From: Desmodus rotundus | Lineage: Eukaryota > Chordata > Mammalia > Chiroptera > Phyllostomidae | Direction of reading: 5' to 3' | Length of the DNA: 64,000 nucleotides | NCBI RefSeq assembly: GCF_022682495.2 | Contig: NC_071392.1 | Location: forward strand, 105,266,896 to 105,330,895 | Shown: one piece after another, positions 34,445 through 47,695 of the stretch | Numbering within the stretch: the stretch's first letter is position 1 | Layout of the letters: every line of letters starts with the position of its first letter | Notes under the pieces: generated by a model | The model's database searches: none | Told to the model about the DNA's origin: nothing | Seen by the model: the letters and a program-made list of their open reading frames with translations, nothing else | Program-made: the position numbers and the translations under genes

Positions 34445-37437
34445 GGCACTGGCTGAGTGCCATAGATGCAGGAATGTATAGGTCAGCCATGGCCCCTGCC
34501 TTCAGTTACCTAGGTTACCTGGCACCTGTAATTACCATGGTGCTCGGGGCCTCTAGGGAGAAGGCAGGGCACTGGGTAACTGCCAGGGCTGAGCAAGGCC
34601 GAGGGCCAGAGAGCCGAGGAGGAACAGGCGTCACCAAGACAAGGAGTTGAGGGAAGAGCACTACCATCTGGGGAACAGCACGTGTGAGGGCTCTGAGTGG
34701 GATGTAAGCGCAGAGTTGCGGGCTGGCGGACGGGGAGGGAGGGCTGCGCTGAGGAGCTGGGAAGGGCCCAGCCACGTCCGCAACTTGGTCCTGAGGCGTG
34801 GAGGCCAGGTTGGGAATGGTCAGATCTGCATTTCCAGAGATGATCGGGGTTGAGCAGGGCCTGGAAGGGGGAAAGCGGCCGCAGAGGTCAGGCGTGACAT
34901 AGATGGTGGGTGGAGGAAGGTGGCGGTGGTCAGATTCTAGGTGAAATCTGGCCTCTGTGTTCGACTGATGGGAAGTGAGCCTTCTGGTGAGAGTTGGTGG
35001 GTGGAAGCATGGTCTCCTGAGATGCGGAGCAGCAGAGGAGTATTTTGGGGAGTGACGGTGGGTGAAGATTCGACCATGTTAACTTTGAGATGCTTGCAAG
35101 CCCTCCAAGGGTGAGGGGATGGGGCAGCTTAGAAGAGAGATGGGGCATGGCGTGGGGAGGGAAGACAGGAGATTAGAGGTCACTGCTGAGACAGTGGTTA
35201 ACAACCCTGGTGGCTGATTACAGAGCCTCGAGAGAGGAGAGAACCATGTACGTTGCGAAGGGCCATATATTTTAAAAATTGTTTGGGGATCATACCATGC
35301 ATTGTATTTTATAGTCCACCATTTGGAATACTCTAGAACATGTGACTAAGGTTCCCCACCGATGATTTTTGTACCTGCACACTTGGATGTACTACAGTTT
35401 TACCTGCCTCCGAGCAGTGAACGTGGGGGGACTTGCCAGTTCCACACAATTAGAGACAGTAGTAGGTCTTTATGAAAATCCTTAGAGAATGTTCCTAGAA
35501 GTAGAGTGGACGGGCTCAAGGGAAGGAGGAAACAGTTTGGAGAGAGACTTCCAAGCTGCCTTCCTGACCAGCACAGAGATACAGTGAAAGGTGCTGACTG
35601 CCCGTGCGGCCAATAACCCGTGGACAACGGAAGCTGGCCCTCCGCACAGGCAGATGCCCAACTGCCAGCTGGCCCGGACAGTGCAGGTTTGAAATACGTG
35701 GGCCAATTGAAAAAGAAATCTGTTAGTAAGTGGACTCATGCAGTTCAAACCCACACTGTTCAAGAGTCAACTGTATTAGAATGACAAAAAAAGAGGTATA
35801 AAACTTTATAAATTCATCATTGTTCCTACTTCTCTTCCCAGCAGCTGCACGTAAGATTGTCCATTTATTTGCCAACAGCAGATACCCTTGCCAATGACAA
35901 GTATTGCTATTATGTGAAAGACCGTAACCTGCTCAGGGGAGGTGAGTGTCTCTCACTGACCACCTGTGATTTTTCTGAAGGCAATCAGACCACTCGGGCA
36001 CCCTGGCCACTTGGCAGAGCCTGCTTTGGGAAGTGGGAGGGGGTCTAAACCGCTGGCCTGACCGCACACGTTCAGAGTCCTCCTAGGTGGGGCGGGTCTA
36101 GCAAATCCCAGTTCCAGACCCACACAGGCAAAACGCCAGTGTTCTCTGTCTGCAGTGTGAGGGTGCTTACCGCACGTGGTCGGTAAGGCGAACCATAGGG
36201 AGCCCTCTGAATGTCCAGCACGAGGCCAAGCATTACATGAATTATAACGTATTTACAAAAAAGAAATGCGCCAGATGGACCTGTACTGATATAGCAAGGG
36301 TTCTGAGATAAACTGTTAACTGAAAAATGTAGGTTGCAAAACAGGCCTAAAATAAAACCCAGTTTCTGTGGTGAAAGAGCAGATACAGGCAGAAAAAGAA
36401 ACTCTGCCAAGTGTGATTCTTTGTGACTAAGGGGAGCTTTCACTTCTAAGACCGTATTTTCATGAAGGCAGAAGTTCGTACATGCTCAGGCTATGGTGTG
36501 ATGCTTCCAGAAGGCGACTGATGTCGGCTGGCAGCACGTGTCTGAAAGCACAGGGGTGGGGGTGCTCAGTAAATGCTTTGGGGATGTGTGTGTCCATGAG
36601 AGAAGGGGGGGAGCAGGAGGCAGAGGAGTCAGGATGGAGAGATGGAGAGAGGGAGGTGGGGGGCGTGGAGAGAAGGAGGTGGGAGGGAGAAAGGAGGGGC
36701 TGGCCAGTATGGAGGGCTGGAACCACATCTCACAACACCTCGCTCAGAAGGGACACCTGAAAAATAAATCAGAGCACTAAAAGATCAGGCATAGGAGACA
36801 GGGAGGCATCCAGTAGTAGAGAAAAGAGGGTGACCTTGGGCAGGGCTCCACTACCCCCCACCCCACCCCCCGCTTCCCGAGCGGAGCAGGAATTCCAACT
36901 CAGGTGATCCCCCAGACCTCCAGCAGAGGGCGCACCCAGCCTGCCTTGGTCTCCACCGCCTCCGGAGAAAGAGGCGGTCCAGCCTTTGTGCTTTGGCTCC
37001 TCCCCAGCAGCGAACAAACAACAACAAAAAAGCTCTCTGAAATCCCAGAGGGGGTTCCTTCTGCAGGTCACAGAAGTTTCACCCCTGCACTCTCCCTCTG
37101 GGCAAACTGCTCAAAGCTTCTGAACAGGGGAATGGCAACAGCAGTAATAACAGCATAAAAATGACGATAATGCTAAAACTAAGGAAAGGTAACCTTTACC
37201 AAGTCATTAGATATGTTTCCCATACCGCACTGACTCAACTGTCCCAACAGCTCTCTGAGGTCAGTGAGGAAAGTTCATAACCATGACTCAGAAAGGCTCC
37301 AGGCGGCTCAGGCTCATCCTCCACGTTATTCCTGCTGCCGGCAGGAAGGGACAGGCCCCACGCAGGTCACACTGTCTCCCCAGGGACCGTTTCCTGAGCT
37401 CTCTTCCTCCAACTAGAAGGCTGGCTCCATGAGAAAG
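34445..37437. other. Mostly unique non-coding sequence
   Basis: Contains a Tigger-like end at about 35690-35773, an L1-like fragment near 36270-36380 (AAACTGTTAACTGAAAAATG and GCAAAACAGGCCTAAAATAA) and a GA-rich block near 36600-36710. No gene. Confidence 0.6.
35690..35773 (-). mobile_element. Possible Tigger-type transposon end
   Basis: In reverse complement the end reads CAGTTGACTCTTGAACAGTG then GGGTTTGAACTGCATGAGTC, like the termini of Tigger2-like mammalian DNA transposons, and is followed by TA. The other end was not located with certainty. Confidence 0.4.
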
Positions 37438-37683
37438 AAGATTTTTATTTGGATTTTTTCTTCTTCTTTTTTAATTGTAACCCGAAGTCATGCCCATTGA
37501 TTTTCTAGAGAGGGGGAGGGAGGGAGAGAAACATGGATGCAAGAAACACCGGTCGGTCGCCTCTCCCGTGCACCCCAACCTGGGACCGAACCTGCAACCT
37601 AGGCACGTGCCCTGACTGGAAATTGAACCTGCGACCTTTTGGTTCACTGGACAACGCTCCAATAGAGCCACACAGGCCGGGGC
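37438..37683 (-). mobile_element. Bat Ves SINE, antisense
   Basis: T-rich start, GAGAGGGGGAGGGAGGGAGA, CCTGACTGGAAATTGAACCT and GAGCCACACAGGCCGGGGC, the reverse-complement Ves order. Confidence 0.88.
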
Positions 37684-38339
37684 TTTGCCTGGATTTTCAC
37701 CAGGCCGGACTGCCAGGCCCAGTCCTGGGAGCTGAGCCAACAGGCTCTGGCGGCTCCATGCCCAGATTCCCCACCAGCAGAGAGAGCAGATGCTCAACAA
37801 ACACCCTCAAGTTAAATCTGCGTCTATCTGCCTACTTTCCCTCCCTCCATCCCTCTCTTCCTGTCTGCGGGAGGACAAAGCGACTCTGTCCCAGGACCCA
37901 GGACTGTGGCGGGAGGCCTCTGAGTCCTAGAGCCTGCGGTGCTGATGTTGTGTCTGGTATCTCCAGGATCTGACACCATGGGATGAAGTTATAGGCTCCA
38001 TCTAAAGGGAAGAGACGCCCTGGGCCTTGGCTCCTGCCCTTGCCCGGCTGACCTTACAAGCTGCCCAGTGCAGGGAGCTGGCACTCCTGGCGCCACGAGG
38101 GAAGTGTGCCGAGCTCAAAGCACAATCCTGGAAAACACCAGCCCAGCCAACGAGCTCCAGCTGCCCCTCCCCCCAAGGGGACAGGGGCCCCAAAGGTGGG
38201 TCTGGGCTTGTGTCTAGGGAGCCCTCCAACCCGCAGTGCCAGCACAGGGTTCATTCACTTTTCCTCGCTTGCATTCTTCCCTCACTCTCTCCTCTTTTAA
38301 GCCAACAGCAAATGTGGAAATGAAGAATCCTCCGAGCTG

Positions 38340-38860
38340 GAAATCATGTCAGAAAATGGTCATCTCAGACTGTTAACGAGAGCGTAAACTGTCAGGGCCT
38401 CTCTGGGGAGTGACTCGGCAAGATGCAGCAAGAAACCTCGGCTTTTTTCATACCCTTGAGCCACTAAGCCAGTATGTCTGCTAAGTCAGCTCACAATGAT
38501 TTATTCTAAGAAACTAATCCAAGTTGTGCATAAAGACAAATGTACAGAGATGCTCATCGCAGGGTAATGCATGATAGTCAAAAACTAAAGACATCGAAAC
38601 GCGCCCCCGAATGGACATGTGGAAAGGCCCATGCGGGAAATGAGAAGTACACACACTTAACTAGTTCATAGTTACGTTAATGCCTATGGTTAAACATCGT
38701 TCAGGCATTAAAATACTTGTGAATATCTTTAAAAGACACGGGGGATGTTCGCATATGTTGCTAAATGAAGAAGAATGTCAATGACGTGATCGCTTATATT
38801 GATACTACTTAATTCAATCACGAGTGACTTAATACTCTTTGTATTTCCTAAATTTTCACA
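38340..38860 (+). mobile_element. L1 3'-end relic
   Basis: The order 'ACTGTTAACGAGAGCGTAAA', 'AGATGCTCATCGCAGGGTAA', 'AGTCAAAAACTAAAGACATC' and 'TTCAGGCATTAAAATACTTG' follows the end of ORF2 and 3' region of old mammalian L1 in sense. Frames are broken. Confidence 0.6.
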
Positions 38861-41800
38861 GTGAAAGTATTCACTGAGTTTGAAAACCATTTCACTTGTG
38901 AGTGTGTGCACATGGTGTGACACTCACAAGACTCGACAGGGAAAGAGTAGCCACGGCATCTGCCCGCAGACTCGTCCTCAGGCAGGCACTGTCCTGCTCC
39001 TCCCTGAGCTCCTGGGGCGATGCTCACTCACCCTCCCTCCCTCCCTCCCTCTTCCATGTAAAACAGAAAGCTGTTTTCATCTTGCCTTTTTCATTTACAA
39101 ATATGAAGGAAAGCACCGATCATATCAATTAGGAAAGCATTTAGTAAGGTCCATTTTTGATGGGTGATATCAACTGTCCTTTGGACATTTTTGTGCAATT
39201 CCTTTGCTTTTACTGTTTAATGGTGCACAGAAGGCCAAAACTCAAGACTTCGCTCTCCTGTGCTTTCCGGTACTGGTGGAACGTAAGTGCCGCAGAAGCG
39301 GCGACTTGAGCGGGCTGGCAAGCGCGCTGCTGTGTCTGAGAGGCCTGGCCCAAAGCTGAGGCTCAGTGAACACTGGACGGATGAGCAATGCTCTAGACTC
39401 CGGGGCAGACAGAGCCAGGGGTGCGCAGCCCCGCACCACAGCGGTGGCCAAAGGGCTTGCTCGGTCTCTAAGCAGGAGGGTGACCCCTGACAAGTCCCTT
39501 CCTCTCTCCCAGCTTCCTTTCCCCCATCTGAACAGTGAAGGCTGAACTCTAATCGTTCAGTCTCTTCTACTCCCGACATTCCATTCATTCCTCTGTCCAC
39601 TCATTCCATGTTTTCCGAGCACCTTCTGTATACCAGGCACTGTGCCAAGTGTGGGGTACACACTGAAGCCTAAAAAGACATTTACAATTTGAGAAGAGAA
39701 ACACACACTGACCAGGAAAATGAGTCTATCATCGCAGGCTGTGATAAGCACTATTGAAGAAGAGAACAGGGTTCTGAGTGTGGTGTCAAAGGTTACATGT
39801 TCAGGGAAGGCCTTCTCGAGGAGGTGACCTTGGGCTGAGAGCTACAAAAAAATTGGGTGGAGGGTGATCCGGGCAGAGTTAACGAACCATCTGGGTCTAG
39901 GGCAATCCAGTATCTCCTATCTCAGCTCGAGCCCTACAGGGCACACGAGAGTGATATGCTTTCCCTCTCCTTCATCCTCAGGAGTTTTTGGTGCCTTCCT
40001 GGGGTCTGGACTCCTGAAAGCCCCCTGACTGACCCTGAATGCCCAGGTCAGAAGCAAAGAGCCTTCCACTCCCTCGGTGGCCCAGGGCCGGAGGTTTCGG
40101 CTCCTACAGGTGCCTGCTCGGGCGCTGCCAGGTTACCCCGCGGAATCTGCCTTCTCTCCCTTGGTTCTTTCTGCTCCCCCAGCTCTGTAAACCAAAGAGT
40201 CTCCGGACTCTGCCAAAAGCTACACAGTCTGTTCCAAGTCTGCAGCTAGTAGTCCTCAGTGCTCAGGCAGATTCCATTACAGCTCCAAACTGTTTTCCAA
40301 ATATACCAGAAAGGTCATTTCCTGTTTTTTTTTTTCCTTTTTAAAAATTAAATATTTGCAGCGACCATACAGCAAGAAAGGAGGCTGTTTTGCAGAGGAC
40401 ACAAAGCACAGAGTGGGACGTGGTCCTGTGGGAGAGGCCTCCTGGGGGTGGGGCACATGCTCTCTGAAGTTTCTCTGAGCGAAGGGCTGTGCGAAGCTGG
40501 GAAACCCTAGGGCCCACTGTGCTGGCCTTCCTCTAATTCGACGGGAACGGCTTCTCTCTGGAATGGGCAGCCAGAGAGAGCCCCTGGGCGAGCAGAGAAG
40601 TCGAGGCCCCAAACCAAGCACATTCCGAGGACCTGGGAACGGGCAGGGCGGCGGGTTCCAGCCGCTGCAGCCTGCTGGGGACTGGCACCATGCTCTGCCT
40701 GGTGCCTTAGGGGCACATCTAGCTTGGAGTCACCAGAGAGGAGCCTATCTCCTGCCAAGGCAGTGCCCACTGTCCATTCGGAGAGTGGTTCCTTAGTGTG
40801 GCTTGCCTGGAAACAGTCAGGCAGGGCCTTGGCCTGGGGAGGAGTGGGGGCGGGGGCAAGACCTGCAGCACCAGTGTGGGCAGTGGGGAGACAAGCCGCG
40901 GGAGTCCTCCCGGGAGGAGGTAAGGGCAGGGTGCTGCAGTCACTTCCAGACTGCTAGTCCCCAGGGTCACCATTCTGTGCCTCCAGGGGCTTCCAGATAC
41001 CACAGCCCCTGGGCCTCTGCACAAGTGCCTCCCCCATAGGGACCTCTGTGTGAGAGGCCCTCAGGACCAGGCCCCTCCCTTCTGTTTATTTACTCCCTGG
41101 GATTCTTAACCTTTCCCTAAATAGGATGTGTAAACAATTCCCAAATAGCCCCAGGCTTATCTTAAGAGCTTGAGATTTGAGAATCTAACTGCCTGTTTGG
41201 CAGGCCCCTCCCCTATCTCGCCAGTCAAGTTCTCCTGTCATGTCACCAGACTGCTCCCTCCAGCCTTCCCCAGCTCTGCTGGGCACCACCTGCCCAGGCT
41301 GTTCAACCAAGCTGGAAGCCTGGAGCCCCCGACTCCTTCACCATCCCTCTGAGTCCAGCACCGGGTCCTGCCACTTCCACCAGCAAAACAGAGCCTGAAT
41401 CTGCCCACCTCCCCCTCCGTGGCACCTCCTGGCTCTGTTACCCAACAGCACCGTCCCCGCATCCCTGCTTCGCCCTTGGCCTTCTTCGCCCAAGTTCTGT
41501 TTTCTACACAAGCAGCCAGGGCGATGCTCTCGGAGCAGGCATCAGGTCACATGATTCCCTGCTTCATTCAACCTCGGATGCTCTTCCATCCACAACTGGC
41601 AAAGTTCAAACTGCACACCAGCCCCTGACATCCTGCATGGCTCTGGCCTGCCTTCCATGAGACCTCCCGTCTAGTTCTCACTCTCTTCTCGGCCCATTGT
41701 GCTTGGACCAAATGGGCCCCTCTTTAATTCCTCAAAGCAGCAAAGCTCTTCCTGCCCTCTGGGTCTTCTCGAGACTGTTCTCTCGGCCTAGAACATTCTC

Positions 41801-42094
41801 TGCTATCCTGCTCTCTACAGAGCCTCATCTGCGGATTCCAGGCCTGGACTTTTCACATTTTCCTGCTCTAGGCCCCCGGCAGGAGGCCCTGCAGGGGGCG
41901 AAGCCTCCAGAATCCCTCTGCCCACCACTGCAGCATGCCGGGAAGGCCTGGCGGGAGTCTTCCGAGCTGCAGTGGGCTGCGGGGTCACCCCACCTTCTGC
42001 CCTGACAGCTCAGTGACTCACGTGCCTGCTGACTGCTCTGCTATGAAACAGGGGTGTCACAATGGCCTCGAAAGGGGGCTGAGGGGTGAACCAG

Positions 42095-42290
42095 CACTCG
42101 TGAACCCTCGCTGTGTGCCAGAGCACCTTACAGGCAAGACCTCACTCGATTTCCCAGCCACTCGAGGAGCAGGACGCATCCTTATTCCCATTCTTCAGAA
42201 GAGGGAGCTGACGCACAGACAGCGTAAGCAGCTTGCCCCAGGCCATGTGCCCACTGAGTGTGGAGCAGGGCCGAGCCTGCACTACTCGGC
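42095..42290 (-). mobile_element. MIR SINE relic
   Basis: GCTGTGTGCCAGAGCACCTT, ATCCTTATTCCCATTCTTCA, AGCAGCTTGCCCCAGGCCAT, in reverse-complement MIR order. Confidence 0.65.
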
Positions 42291-45200
42291 TTGGAGGCAC
42301 GGAAATGAATTAACATCACACTTGGCACATAATTAGGGTCCTTTAGAAAGTGTCCATTCCCGTCTCTCCCCTTCTTTCTCCTCTATCCCCAACCATGTAA
42401 TAAGGCATTCCTGAAGGAAGAGCAAAAAAGCAGTTAAAGTCCCAAGAAAACATTCGATAATACGGGTGGAAACGTATACCCAGGTGTGTTTCACCCTCGC
42501 TCAAGCAAAATTCTGTCTAGAATGTTCAGAACCTTCTTAGTGGTGTTGGCATCTCTGAATTCTGCCACCAAATTCTATTTTTTATCTAACTTCACGGCAG
42601 TGGTAAAAATGGTTATTTGGGGTACAAATTTCACAGCTCTGACCACCCGGCAGCTATGTCTCCCCGTGGCAGGGCAGGGTCAGGGTGCACGTAGGGCTGG
42701 GGACTGGGGCAGGGACACAGATCGGCAGTCCCTGACAGTCTGCGCTCCTGTGAGGCTGCTGGAAAGGGGCTGGACAGCCAGCTGGATCACTGCTGGAGAC
42801 GTGCCGGGTGTCCCTGGTCTCCTGCCGTTCACGCATCATGTAAACTCGGTGAGGGCCCAGCTAGAAAACGGTTCCCAGAGACTGGCAGGCCCCATCTCAG
42901 CGTGGAGGGAGAGGCAGGAAGGGAAACTGAGGTCATTCCCAAGCAGGACAGCCAACGTCCAGGGCCTGGTCTGAGCTGCGGCTCTGCTGATGCCAGACAG
43001 GGCGCCGCCGGGGAGGCCCTCCCCTCACACCGAGGGGGTTTGGAGTGTGGAATGCAGGGGTGAGCTGGCCTCTCTGTGGTGGCTCCGAAACACGTCTCTA
43101 ACTCTCTGACATCCTCTTAGTAAGAGGTGAGTTTGAATGAGCTGCCCTTGGTGGCTTGCTTCTAAGAGAATGCAACAGACGCCGTGTGACTTCCAAGATG
43201 AGGTTAGACACAGCGATACAGCTTCCACCTGGCTCTCTCTCTGCACGCTTGTTTCTGGAGCTTTGAGCTACCTCTAGGAAATCCGAGGCTGCCACGCTGT
43301 GAGGAAGCCCTAGCCAGCCCCACACAGGGAACGCATCTGGAGTCCCGAGCTCTAGGAGAGAGATACGAGGTACGGCAGCAGCCCAGCTGTGCGGGCCCCT
43401 CACTGCTGCACACCAGCCACTGTCTAACTGCGGCTGCGTGAGAGATCCCGAAATGTCTAGCCAAGCTGCTCCCGAATTCCTGCCCGCAGAAGCCATGAGA
43501 GACAGTAGTGAGTGACTGCTGCTGTTGTCAACCTCTAAGAACTGAAGGTGGTGTCGTCCAGCTCTGTGGCCCCTCTCGTTTCTCCAGAATTCCCTAAAAA
43601 GCATGCCCCAAATCCACTGTGAAGGAGGAAAAGATCTCATCTCTCTAAAATTAACGAACCCGTCCATTCACTCAGGCAATGAAATCTGTCGCTCAATGTG
43701 TACCAGGCTTGGGACGAGATGCCACGGGCACGAGAACAGTAAAGCACCGCCGTGCCCTTGAGGGAAGTTCGCGGTGCAGTCAGGGGCCCACGTTAACACT
43801 GTACGCGGGACTCCAACCCCTGGGCTGAGTATTCCAGCCCCTACCCCACCTCCGGGCACTGAGCCTTCACGGGGACTGCCAGCGCCCAGCCCAAGGGTCC
43901 TGTGTAACTCCTCGTGGCCCAGGACAGAGGTTCCTCAGCCTGAACGCCGTCTTCTCCGGCCCGGCAGGAGAGAAGGCCTCCTTGTTTTGCCACTTGCAGC
44001 ACCTGTAATTCACTCAATAGTCAGTCACAGAGTATGCATGGCGGTCTCCCGGGAGCCGGGCGTGACGCCTGCCTGCCCGGCTGCTTCCGAGAGGGTAGGG
44101 ACCCTGCCTCTCTTGTTTGTCTCTTATCCCTAGCATAGTTCCTGACACAGAAGATGCAGAATAAACTCGTATGAATGAATGAACAAACAGACAGACAGAC
44201 AAAATAAGAACTTAAGGACTTCCACCCTCAAGCCAGTGACTAAAATGGCCAGGTGAGTCCTGGCTCCTGACCAAATAAACAACGATGGTGACGACAAAAT
44301 AAAAATGGCCACCACTAATGGGATGCATATCCTGTGTGTGAGACCTGGAAGCAAGTGCTTTCCACGTGTCGTCTTATTTCCGCTCCCCAGCAGCCCAGCA
44401 TGATTAGGTCCCTTGTGCACAGAGCAAGGACATACTGGCCCCTGGGTCCACACCCAGGACTGGCTGGCTCCTACATCCCAGGCCTCGAAGGTGGCACCTC
44501 TCTCTGGCTCAGGGAAGCAGAGCACGCTGACGCCCTAGGAAAAGGTGAGCTTAAAGGGGCAGAAGTGGCAGGGGGGAGACTGACTGCAGAAGAAAAGGGG
44601 GTTCTCCTTTGTCCCCATTCACGCCGGCTCCACCGAGTCACCTGACCGGCCAGAGCTGGACGCCAGCACTGAGATTCCCAGCACGTTCCTTCACTCCTTC
44701 GCTTGCTCATTCAGTCCTTACCAAGGACGGACCCCTTGCAACAACGACCCTAAAGGCGCTTTCAGAGGCACTGTGCTATTCACCCCTCCCGAGAGAGAGC
44801 CCATGTGGCTCAGAGAGGTGGCGAGAGTCACCCAAGGCCCTCCGACCAGAGTGACCGAGTCAGGACGTGAACCTGCGTTTCCTCATTCCTGATTCAGCGC
44901 ACCTTCTTCAGGACGGGCGCCCTGGTGGTGGCTCTGCCCTGACGCGGGTGAGACGGCATCCGTCCTGTCCCCGTCCGAGAACTGCTCTGCTCCCAAACTC
45001 CCTGCCTCTCTGGCTTCTCGAAGCTCACATGGCTACCCGCCCTGGGTCAAATAAGGCCACATACTATAACAATGAGGCTGATGGGCTTTCCGAGTGATTT
45101 ACTGATTATCTACCACAGTGCCTAATAAATGTTTTCTCTAAAGGAACGAATGAACGGCTGAGTGAGTCAGGAGAGAGAAACACTGAATCTGCTAATGGGA

Positions 45201-45682
45201 AATAGAGAACCGCAGCTGTATGTCCTCTGAGTGCCTCGGGGACCCACCCTCCTTGTGCTGCCTCCTGGATTTCAAAGAGTGATGGTATCTTCATGGGTGC
45301 CCTTCCCCTCAGCCACAGCAAGGCGGAGACAGAAACCAGGCCCGCAGCTCAGATGACAGAAAGACCCTGTACTGAACTGCCACCAGTTCTGATGCCAGCA
45401 GAGAAATGCCTGCCCACGAGACCATCGTCGTTTTACGAGACACTCCCTGGGAAAAGCCTATTTGACAGGTGATGCTGACAAATGAAAACAGAAAAAAACT
45501 CCTCTCTTGCTTATGTCAGCCCCAAATTTGAGCTTATAGCTTCTTAGCTAATAAAGCCATTTATAAAATACATTGGGTCACATTTTGTTAGTCTAATTAA
45601 TCCTTAGGGAGTGGCTCACTCCAGATCACCACGACTCCCACACTGTTACTCTTTCAAGTATCAGAACTCCACCCGGAGAGCT

Positions 45683-45950
45683 CCAGCCGCAGGGATGAGG
45701 TGGTTGGGGCGCCTTCCCGAATCAGAGGGTTGCGGTTCAGTTGCTGGTCAGGGCACGTGCCTGAGTCACAGGTTTGATCTCTGATCCAGGCACACGCATC
45801 CCTGGTCTGGGCACGTACGGGAGGCAACCAATTGATGTCTCTCTCTCTCTCTCTCTCACATCAATGTTTCTCCCTCTCGCTTCCTCTCTCCCCTCCTCTC
45901 TCTAGAAGCAATGGAAAAAAAAAATGTCTTTAGGTGAGGATAAAAACAAT
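45683..45950 (+). mobile_element. Bat Ves-like SINE, diverged
   Basis: Diverged head (CCAGCCGCAGGGATGAGGTG), GGTCAGGGCACGTGCCTGAG, CGGGAGGCAACCAATTGATG, CT repeats, CACATCAATGTTTCTCCCTC and a tail with TCTTTAGGTGAGGATAAAAA. Confidence 0.8.
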
Positions 45951-46129
45951 TTAAGGGGGAAAAGAAAACCTTATCCGGAGAAAGTAGATAGGTGGGTTGC
46001 CTGGGACTGGGGAGGGCCGGGGGATGGGAGGGTGACGATGAAGGGTGTGCAATGGACACGCTCCCGTGTGACCATGGTGATGGGCACACACCTGTGGGAA
46101 CATGTGAAGGCCACTGAACCGCACCCTCT

Positions 46130-46307
46130 TTACTTATGTATTTTTAGAGAGAGGGAGAAAGAGGGGAAGGGAGGGAGAGAGACAGGGAGGGAAAGATCGA
46201 TGTGCGAGAGAAACATGGATCAGTTGCCTTTCACACGACTGGGAATCGAACGGGCGACCTTTAAGTTCGCAGGCCAGTGCTCAACCCGCTGAGCCACACC
46301 AGCCAGG
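46130..46307 (-). mobile_element. Bat Ves SINE, antisense
   Basis: TATTTTTAGAGAGAGGGAGA, GCGAGAGAAACATGGATCAG, CTGGGAATCGAACGGGCGAC and GCTGAGCCACACCAGCCAGG. It faces the SINE at 45683-45950. Confidence 0.88.
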
Positions 46308-46465
46308 TGAACTGTACACTTTAAATGGGTGAATTGTATGGTATGTGAGTTATATCTCAATAAAGCTGGGAGAAAAAACCTCATTTGAATTATAATGGAT
46401 AGAAATTCTTCTCATATCTTATATCACACTAATGCATTAATGTACTACCCACTAGCCTTTTCTTT

Positions 46466-46620
46466 TTTTAAATTTAATTAATTAGGGTGACATTGGTTAA
46501 TAAAATTATGTAGGTTTCAAGTGTACAACTCTGTAAGACATCGTCCGCATACTGCACTGTGCGTTCACCACCCAAAGTCAAGTCTCCTTCCTTCCCCAGC
46601 TCTCCCCCTTCCCCGCTCTA
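46466..46620 (+). repeat. Second copy of the unresolved interspersed repeat
   Basis: AGGGTGACATTGGTTAATAA, TTTCAAGTGTACAACTCTGT and TTCACCACCCAAAGTCAAGT. It is the uninterrupted counterpart of the copy split at 16689-17005. Confidence 0.6.
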
Positions 46621-47409
46621 CCTCCCCTAGCTGCTCCTTAGAGACTGCAGATCACTGCTGTAAGTGCGGCTTTCTGAGACCCGCTGCAGCGCAGCGCTGT
46701 TCCTGCTGGTATAATACACAGGCTGCCGTCTGACACTAAGCAGCCCCTACTTTTTCTGCTCACTTTCTGCTCTTCTAAAAATGCCCTTTAGTTTTCAAGT
46801 TTGTTGGTGAAGCTCCTGTGCTCGGGGCATAAATCCCCTGCGGAAGCCAGTGTGGTCACTTGTGGCTGTGTGCTCTCTGGAGAATTGCTGGGTCTCTCTG
46901 TGCCTCGGTGTCTCCACATGCGACATGACAGAACCAACCTCGCCGGGGGTCTGTGAGGACTGACTAAGGTTCTGGGTATAAAGCAGCCGATGCTGTTCTC
47001 AGCAGGGGAAACCCAGACTGAATTTCAGCCATCAACATGGTTCTTGCTACTGTCAGCAGAGCCGCCTGGAGCAACCCTTCTGAGCTCTGGACCCCAACCG
47101 CGAAAACCCGCATGGTGCATTCAGCACCCCTGGTGCGCTTGGTGAGATGAAACGGGCGGGGGGCACGGTTTCACGACTGGACGTGGGGACACCCGTGGGA
47201 TGATTCTGAGCTTTAGTAATATTTGGTAATTTGTCGTAGTTCACTGCTGAACAGCAAAACCCAGAGGCCTGGCTGGGTCTCCCACAGTCCTGGGATCTGA
47301 CGGACTGGCGCCCAAGGGTGTGCACGCAGTGGCTCTATGCAGACCGGTGGTTCTTAGAGCTCAGAGGTCACACGCTCATCCAGCCACCTGAGGGGGGAGC
47401 TATGCCCAG

Positions 47410-47448
<39 letters not shown>

Positions 47449-47529
47449 TCTCTCTCACACGAAACAGTACTCATGGTTACAGGGGCTCCTAAATCCCAGA
47501 AGCCAACCGCAGAGCCCTGGTTAAAAACC
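46621..47529. other. Unique sequence with a TG microsatellite
   Basis: No gene or mobile element was recognised apart from the (TG)n at 47416-47447. Confidence 0.5.
47416..47447 (+). repeat. (GT)16 microsatellite followed by TC units
   Basis: Sixteen uninterrupted GT units, then a short TC run and CACAC. Confidence 0.95.
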
Positions 47530-47695
47530 CCAGCTATACGTCGTCACGATACGCCAAGGCTGCGGGTTTGATCCTCGGGCAAGGCACATACAAGGATCAG
47601 CCAATAAGTGGATGCATAAATAAGTGGAACAACAAGCTGATGTTTCTCTCTCTTTCTCTCTAAATCAACTTAAAAAACAAAAGAAAACAAACAGC
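47530..47695 (+). mobile_element. tRNA-type SINE, variant of the bat Ves group
   Basis: GCTGCGGGTTTGATCCTCGG, CAAGGCACATACAAGGATCA, AATAAGTGGAACAACAAGCT, then GATGTTTCTCTCTCTTTCTC and an A-rich tail. The middle differs from the standard Ves copies. Confidence 0.7.

Larger units (their letters stand above)
37684..45682. other. Eight kilobases of mainly unique non-coding sequence
   Basis: Holds an L1 fragment (38340-38860), a MIR (42095-42290) and small CCCT/CAGA repeats (near 39031 and 44190). The remaining sequence shows CpG-poor, exon-free DNA without recognised function. Confidence 0.6.

Noticed and set aside
45840..45920. Repeated CT units as a CRISPR-like or regulatory array
   Set aside because: They are the low-complexity CT stretch of a Ves SINE; there are no spacers.
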